A stretch of DNA of 64,000 nucleotides from Adiantum capillus-veneris. Taxonomy: Eukaryota > Streptophyta > Polypodiopsida > Polypodiales > Pteridaceae. Both the position numbers and the translations under genes were made by a program. The notes under the pieces are model-generated. The model made no database searches, was not told the DNA's origin, and worked only from the letters and a program-made list of their open reading frames with translations. Positions within the stretch are counted from its first letter, which is position 1, and the number at the start of each line of letters is the position of its first letter. The stretch lies in assembly GCA_014529385.2 (NCBI GenBank), contig CM043959.1, positions 59,592,253 through 59,656,252 on the forward strand. The letters run 5' to 3'. This document shows positions 57,441 through 64,000 of the stretch, in pieces.

Positions 57441-58639
57441 TCAAACCCAATATTTTGCTTACAAAGAATGCATTTCATCTTCTCCAAACTTCTCAGATGT
57501 ATTGATGTTTGAAGAAGCAATAGTTTTCGGGTAGGCCTACTATTAAAGGAGTATTAGAGGTGCCAATAGTGATCCCTTCTTTTTTGCATAGCCACAAATG
57601 CATGTTCATCAACATGTTGCTTTGTCCTAGTTTTTTTGGATTGGGCCTCTTGTAGTAATATAGAAACAAGGCTATCAAACTCGATGAATCATCCCTATTG
57701 TCTGGCACAAGTCTCTAGGTGGAGGCAAAAAATCTTCTAAGAATTTGGCAAAGCAAGAGGCTTCACAAGAATCAAGGTTATTCTCAGTCATAAGTCTTTA
57801 CTAATGAATTAATTGCTCATTGAGATCTTCAATCTCTACAAGAAATACATCCACATCATCATCCTCGTACATAACCTTTGACAATAACTCCTTGTGTAGG
57901 TAAGAAATTTCTCCAAATTAGGACTTGCATAAAAAGAAGCTAGTCTATCCATGCATGTTTTAATGTTCGTGTTGAGCACAAAAAAAATTGTGATAATGAA
58001 ATGCTTAATAGAAAACATAGCCAACACATGAGCATGCACATCTTTAGCATTCCATTGTGCTTTCTCAATAGTAGACAAAAACACTATAGCAATGGAGTTC
58101 TAGAACTTGCACGAATATCCACAAAAACAGCATACATGATAACCTTGCATATTATTCCAAATTCCCTTAACATTGACTACACGATGCAAAAATTTTGGGT
58201 ACAACCAAAAAATTGCACAAAACCAACCTATATTACATAGCACATCCCATAGAAGAGTAAAAAGTGCTTGTTTTGTTAAAATTTGTGATGTCTGAAAACA
58301 AGCACAAAATGAAAATAATTGCCTACATAGTACCACCAGTAGTGGAAACGGAGACAAATTGACACTGAATCAAAATTTTGATGATACCAAGGACTAGGAC
58401 TTGTTGTGAAGGTTGTGTATCCCTCCAAGCACTCACCAAAAATCTCCTTTATCTAAGAAAGTAAGCATGGAGGGTGCTAGCAACACTATCCACGATGCTG
58501 AAGCTTGCTCTCTTACCACTTGTTGGAAATATGGCCATAGAGATAAATGCATAATGGAGAAAATGTTGCAAATGCTCAAAAGCACAAAATACAACAAGTA
58601 TTATTGAATGTGCTAATACAACAATAAGGTTTGCCCTAG
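57441..58639. other. gene-free, degenerate
   Basis: Several overlapping short ORFs on -, no motif recognised. AAAATTTTGATGATACCAAGG near 58375 could be a decayed primer-site region. Confidence 0.35.
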
Positions 58640-59260
58640 AATGATGGGTGTACATACAAGCGGAGGAAAAAACCTCTCTTAATGATGAAAAAAAATTGCC
58701 TGGTAGTCCTAAGTGTGTTAACTACAATAATATAGCAATGGTGCCCGTCTGTTGCATCCTCCAAAGAGTCCCTTCTCCCCTTGTGGCCCTTCTCTTTCTT
58801 GGCATGTTGCTCTAGTTTCAATGCCCTTTTGCACCAAATCATTGAACTTCTTTGTCGATGCTTGGACTTCTTCCCTAAGAATTTTTTCTTTTGAAGCCAC
58901 TGAGAAACCAAGCTCGCATACATTTTTCTAAAGGAGGTTCATTCAACTTTTTGGTAATCTCTGAAAATAGCTTTTAATTGGTATGTAGGATGTCTTCATC
59001 ACCTTATTATTAGTATACTCCAGAAGAAATGCCTTGATTAATTTGTTGTACGTCTTCACCTTGCAGGCTGGGTAGTGGTAATACCACTCTCTTGATGCAT
59101 CCTTTAAGGTCTATGGAAAGTATTCTCCCCATTCATCCTCATGGATGTCCTTCAATTCTACGTATTGCTTGAATGCCTGTATGTGGACATTGGGATCATC
59201 TTTCTTCCCACCCTTGAATATAGGAAAAGTGATCTTCATGTCATTGGATCATCGAGCATG
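58640..59260 (-). pseudogene. gypsy gag fragment (element H)
   Basis: On -, starting near 59250: MKITFPIFKGGKKDDPNVHI, then QAFKQYVELKDIHEDEWGEYF, LKDASREWYYHYP and TYNKLIKAFLLEY, a typical retrotransposon gag capsid start. It continues to a Lys-rich region at about 58900-58700. Several stops. Confidence 0.7.
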
Positions 59261-60477
59261 TCCGATCCCGTGTTGATGTGGTTCATGATCCATGTGTTTG
59301 GATTTTTCCTTCTGGCTTGACTTCCTCTCTCTGGTTTGATGCTTGATGTACTAATCAATTTCAGCATCCCACCTATCATTGTACTGATTATCTATATTAG
59401 TGAATGTGTCCGCTTCATTCTTCCTCTCATACTTCCTATACTATTTTCTGACTCGGACTGCTCCAGTCACTCCCATCTGTCCGATCCTTCCCTTTGCCTC
59501 CCTAATCTGATTTATGAGACTCCGATAAGCAAGAACCTCTCTCAGGTCTCTCTAAATACCTTCTTCTTGACCAATCAAATTGGTGAGAGGCTCCAAGCTC
59601 CTTAGTCTCCCTCTAGTTGAGGTTAGCATATGTTTTGTCATTCTATAAGTCAGGTCCATCGTTAGAGCCTTGCTCTGACTCTTTAGCCATTGTGTTGAGT
59701 GGTCTTATTCTTGTGTGAACATTGTGGTCCGTCTCCTCCCTCTTCCTAAACTTTTAAGTAGCATTGCAAACGTCAACTAACTCCAAACTCTAACTAGGAG
59801 ATAGGTTCCATGTCAAGAGCTTGAGCTCACCATCGTGATCACCAAAATGTAATCAGCTTGTCATTTTCATAGCTTTTCCAGGTCGGATACTTGGAGTTGA
59901 TTATCAGATTAGATTGCACAAGAATAAGAGAAACTACAATGGAAATCTCAAGACAAAGAATGAACACAAGACTGGAACTTTTATATTCATATATTGAAAA
60001 GATTACACTTGCACCAGGTAAAGCTACAAGAAAGCTCAATGATGCTTAGAGAAATTGCTCAGTGCTTACAAGGGTTTGCTCTAGAAGAAATGCTCTAGAC
60101 GAAGGAATGATAGCCCTGTAAAATGAATTAGTGGGTCCTATTTATGGGTATCTAAATTAAACTCTAATTGGTTGATTGTGTGTTGTACAATTATGGTGGT
60201 AATTACATCCAATAACTATGATATCCAACTAAGTGACCTAACTATGAACTAGCACCCAACTAAGGCATGTCCCACCATCTACACCTTCCATTGATTTCGT
60301 TGGTTATGTGCTATCAAATTCAAGTACATCCAAAAAGAAAAACACCAAAATAATGGATGGAGCTAATATCGGTCTATGAAGAGGGTAGCTCATCAATGTC
60401 TGTGGAAGTGGGATGGTACATGTAGCATCTTGTCCTAATGATAGAACTAATTACTTATTTTTTGTACAGCCAAGCTT
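59261..60477. other. gene-free; possible LTR of element H
   Basis: CACCATCGTGATCACCAAAATG at about 59828-59849 sits where element H would have LTR end and primer site on -. No LTR partner found. Nothing else recognised. Confidence 0.35.
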
Positions 60478-62506
60478 ATGAGGCTCTCTTCTCAAGATGA
60501 AAGAGAAGAACTCTTTTTATATTACTCGTTGTGTCATTTTTTGTCAAACGTTGACAATGTCTCAAATGACAATTCCTCAATGTTACATTCTTCTCTCTCT
60601 TCTCTTCCAACTATGGCTACTTCTCTCTCACTAGATCGAGCAAGTGTTTCTAATAAGTTAAAAGAATTATTAATGGAATACAAGGATATGTTTCCAAATG
60701 ATTTGCCACCATGGCCAACATGTGTTGTGCAACATGGCATAGATGTGGTTGCAGGTAGTAAGTCCCTAAGTAAAACACCATATAGAATGAGTCGTTTTGA
60801 GGCTACTAAGGTGGAATGTTAGCTTGTTGACTACCTTAGCGCGTAGATTACCATGGCCTGAATGCGGTTACTATTAAGAACAAGTACCCGATGTTGAGAG
60901 TGGAAGAGTTATTTGATAAACTCTCCCATACTTGTATCTTCACGAACATAGACTTGTAGTCAGGGTATCATCAAGTACGCATTAGGATTGCTAATATCCC
61001 CAAAACTTCATTCCAAACAAGGTTTGGACACTATGAGTTTGTGGTTATGCCCTTTGGATTGACCAATGCACTGGCTACTTTCATGATGCTTATAGATAGT
61101 TTCTTGAAACCATATATGGGCAAGTTTGTTTTCATTTTCCTCGATGATATTCTAGTATATAGTGCCTCTGAGGAAGAGCACTTACAACATTTGAAGCAAA
61201 TGTTTGAGTTGTTACAATAAAACACGTTATATGCCAAGGAATTAAAGTGTGATTTCTCATGGGGAAAATTCAATATTTGGGGCATGTAATTTCAGTTGTT
61301 GGGCTATGTATGAACAAATCCAAATTGGATGCCATTAGTAGATGGACTTCACCTAAAAATTTGGAAGAGTTGTAGATTTTATTGGGATGTGAAGGCTTTT
61401 ACCAATGGTTCATTAAAAACTATGCTCATATCGATGTTCCAATGGTGGCCAAGTGAAAGCCAAGGGAAAGACCTTTTAGTGGAGAGAAGCTCAATAGAAA
61501 AGTTGTATTGCTCTCAATGTTGCTTTAGCTACAAGTCCTATTTAAGCTATTGTGGACCCTATGAAACCATTTGTGTTACAAATGAATGCTAGTATCATGC
61601 TATCGGGGTAGTCCTTTTGCAAGAGGAAAGGCCAATTCCATTTCAAAGCAAGCAGTTGCATAGCATAATTACTCTACTTACAAACAAGAACTCTATGCAA
61701 GAGTGTCTGCTTTGAGAACATGGTGACATTAGTTTGAGATTGTATTTGACCACAAAATATAAAATGTTTACACAACAAACAAATTTGAAGGGTCAAAATG
61801 CCAGGTAGGCTGAGATGATGCAAAGCTTTGATATCATAAAGGATGATACAATGTATTAGCTGATGCTCTTAGTTGTATGATTGAGATTGACTCTCTTCTT
61901 TTAAGAGAGCTTTAAAGTGAGTTTTTGTAATCTTTGAAGGGAAAATATGAGCATCATGAAACGTACTCCAAAGTGTGGAGCCATGTGAAAACGAGGGATC
62001 CTTCTCACTCTAATGTTGGTAGTGTGTTTTTAATTTCCACACACATTTCTCCTCTTTCGAGTGATGAGGTGTAGAGATGGACAAATTTTTCCATAGATGA
62101 TGGGTACCTGCTCCACAAGGGGAGATTTTGGGTACCAATGGACGCAAACAATCGGTACTTTTTTTTTTTGAATATCATGACAGTCCCAATGCAGGGCGCC
62201 CAAGAATAAAGAAAACTTATGCATTCGTATGACGACCCCTTTCATGAATGTAACTCGTCAACGTTTCTCATTAGCATACTTTTTGTACCTATCTTGTGCT
62301 TGTCACCCGATAACATTTTGATGAGCAAGACTAGGCCAATACCTAAATTATCTTCGAGATATTATGGGCCTTTTAAGATACTCAAGCGAGTTGGATATAT
62401 GGCATACAAACTCTCATTACATGTGTACTCTCGTATTCATCCGGTATGTCAAGTAAGTCATTTACATAAACGCTTGCATAGGGATGACCATGTCATTGGC
62501 AAGTAG
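60478..62506 (+). pseudogene. pol of chromodomain gypsy element F
   Basis: RT N-terminus (60478-60822: YKDMFPNDLPP, HGIDVVAGSKSLSKTPYRMS). RT palm (about 60945-61215: SGYHQVRIRIANIPKTSFQT, FGHYEFVVMPFGLTNA, catalytic FLDDILVYS). RNase H remnants (about 61680-61900: QELYARVSALRTW, NVLADALS). Integrase zinc region (about 62065-62150) and C-terminus (62340-62506: YYGPFKILKRVGYMAYKLSL, HPVCQVSHLHKRL). Many stops and shifts between. The integrase core is largely missing or too decayed to see. Confidence 0.82.
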
Positions 62507-62727
62507 ATTTTGGTTGATTTCATTGAGCCTCTAGCCCAGCCACATGAACTTGAGTGTGTTCTCAACTATCATGATCTACATACAAACCATCATGTGCATT
62601 GACAAGCATTAGTCAAGTAGAGAGACAAACTTGAGGAAGGTGCCACTTGGGAGAACATTAGTGTTCTTAAGAAGAAATTTCCCATTTTTGTTTTTAGCAC
62701 AAAAACACTTCTCCAAGGGGAGAGTAA
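62507..62727 (+). pseudogene. chromodomain-like C-terminus of element F
   Basis: After a TAG at 62504 the same frame reads LVDFIEPLAQPHELE, then QALVK, EEGATWENISVLKKKFPIFVF, the end of an integrase chromodomain (the ALVKWK...ATWE pattern) that guides insertion in chromoviruses. A purine tract AAGGGGAGAG follows at about 62715. Confidence 0.7.
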
Positions 62728-62875
62728 TGTCAAGCCAAGGGCCAGGGGCTAATCTGAACCGAGCTTGAGGGTTGCCTATATAAGGGGCAAAGTTTGGGAG
62801 GTGAGACAAGGTGCAGACTCCCTGGTCTCACACATTACAGATCACTTGTGAGTTGTGAATAACTCTCCAAGATTC
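62728..62875 (+). repeat. LTR (truncated) of element F
   Basis: Starts TGTCAAGCCAAGG after the purine tract and holds a TATA box (CTATATAAGGGG, about 62777). Its 3' part is replaced by Copia sequence at about 62880. A second copy starts at 63393 because of the tandem duplication. Confidence 0.7.
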
Positions 62876-62879
62876 CGCG

Positions 62880-63137
62880 TGTTAGAGACGATAACCATCT
62901 CTCCATCTGCACCATAGCCAATGAAAATGTATTATTTTGACTTGGGATCCAGCTTCTTTCTAAGCTCTCTAAGCACATGTGAGAATTCTCACACCCAAAC
63001 ACAAGTAATCTGTCATAATTAGGCTTCTTGCATGTTCACATCTCTTTCAGAATCTTGTAGCTCAATGGTGTACTAGGCGATCTATTGATTATAAGCATCG
63101 CTGTCATAATATCCTCTCTCCAAAATTCTTGAGGTAA
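62880..63137 (-). pseudogene. Copia integrase C-terminal fragment, copy 1
   Basis: On -, INRSPSTPLSYKI and KKLDPKSK...YIFIGYGADGEM, the end of a plant Copia integrase and the start of the RT-side linker. Part of the tandem duplication. Confidence 0.65.
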
Positions 63138-63540
63138 AATCTACTTGACAATGTCATTGGCAAGTAGATTTTGGTTGATTTCATTGAGCCTCCAGCCCAC
63201 CAACCACATGAACTTGAGTGCATTCTCAACCGTCATGATCCACATACAAGCCATCATGTGCATTGACAAGCATTAGTCAAGTAGAAAGACAAACCTGAGG
63301 AAGGTGCCACTTGGGAGAACATTAGTGTTCTTGAGAAGAAATTTCCCACTTTTGTTGTTGAGCACAAAAACACTTCTCCAAGGGGAGAGTAATGTCAAGC
63401 CAAGGACCAGGGGCTAGTCTAAACCAAGCTTGAGGGTTGCCTATATAAGGGGCAAAGTTTAGGAGGTGAGACAAGTTGTAGACTCCCTGGTCTCACACAT
63501 TACATATCACTTGTGAGTTGTGAATAACTCTCCAAGATTC

Positions 63541-64000
63541 CGGGTGAGAGACAATGACCATCTCTCCATCTGCACCATAGCCAATGAAAATGTATTATTT
63601 GACTTGGGATCTAGCTTCTTTCTGAGCTCTCTAGGCACATGTGAAAATGCTCACACCCAAACACGTGTAATCTATCATAATTAGGCTTCTTGCATGTTCA
63701 CATCTCTTGCGGAATTTTGTAGTTCAATGGTGTACTAGGCGATCTATTGAGTATATGCATCATTGTCATGATAGCCTCTCTCCAAAACTCTTGAGGTGAA
63801 TTTTCCATAGATAACCTTTCATGAATAGTCCTATTCATGTGCTCATCAACTCCATTGTGAGCAAGTGTGTACGGTGTAGTAAATTGCCTTTGAATTACTC
63901 TTTTGCTACAAAAGTTCTTAAACTCAATGGAGAAGTACTTTCCCATGTTGTCAATGGAGACGTACTCTCCCATGTTGTTAGTGTGCAAGGCCTTCAACTT
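63541..64000 (-). pseudogene. Copia integrase, copy 2, running off the window
   Basis: 63997-63698 on - reads GEYVSI...EFKNFCSKRVIQRQFTTPYT and AHNGVDEHMNRTIHERL, the integrase core of a Copia element with the conserved HNG motif, then EFWREAI and LNRSPSTPL. It continues left to 63541 with the duplicated C-terminal end and continues beyond base 64000. Confidence 0.8.

Larger units (their letters stand above)
62491..63798. repeat. about 661-bp tandem duplication of a gypsy/Copia junction
   Basis: TGTCATTGGCAAGTAGATTT occurs at 62491 and 63152. Each copy holds the chromodomain end, the truncated LTR and a reversed Copia integrase end, with the same junction. Copies differ at scattered bases and small indels. 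Confidence 0.9.

Overview
The window is nuclear DNA of a land plant: it is crowded with Ty3/gypsy and Copia LTR retrotransposons, plant-type L1 LINEs, small LTR elements, tRNA-like SINE pieces and long CT/GT/C-run microsatellites. No bacterial gene arrangement, rRNA gene or CRISPR array is visible. The one host gene I recognise, on the + strand, is the 3' half of IFT121/WDR35, a subunit of the intraflagellar transport complex A needed for cilia. That points to a plant with motile sperm (a fern most likely; lycophyte, bryophyte, cycad or Ginkgo not excluded). Species assignment is inference.

Layout. 1-7155: an Athila/Tat-like gypsy element on + with matching LTRs, a decayed gag, almost no pol, and a separate downstream ORF. 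It sits in the integrase of a second, related element on - (7156-13100), which sits in a LINE on - (13106-16830): a three-level nest. 16831-38667: the IFT121 exons at 17565-17648, 18621-18740, 18829-18915, 23873-24046 and 38440-38667, all consistent with phase 0. The 5.0 kb third intron holds a palindrome made of two opposed LTR fragments. The 14.4 kb fourth intron holds a gypsy element split by a full-length LINE (26575-35596, 18-bp target duplication), itself split by a 1.9 kb non-autonomous LTR element (31471-33378, 5-bp target duplication CCAGG).

38668-64000: no host gene recognised. It holds SINE tails joined to CT arrays, a gypsy element on - (about 42600-47183) with an LTR inserted in its gag, Copia fragments (41760-42050, 47244-47925, 50450-51040, 63698-64000), a second small LTR element (55698-57440), a gypsy gag on - (58640-59260), and a chromodomain-type gypsy element on + (60478-62890) whose 3' end is tandemly duplicated.

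Nearly every element gene is broken. Most nonsense codons that can be compared with a sister copy or conserved motif are single C-to-T or G-to-A changes, as expected for decay of methylated repeats. The only apparently functional coding sequence is the IFT121 exon set. All assignments come from reading the sequence; no database search or alignment was run.
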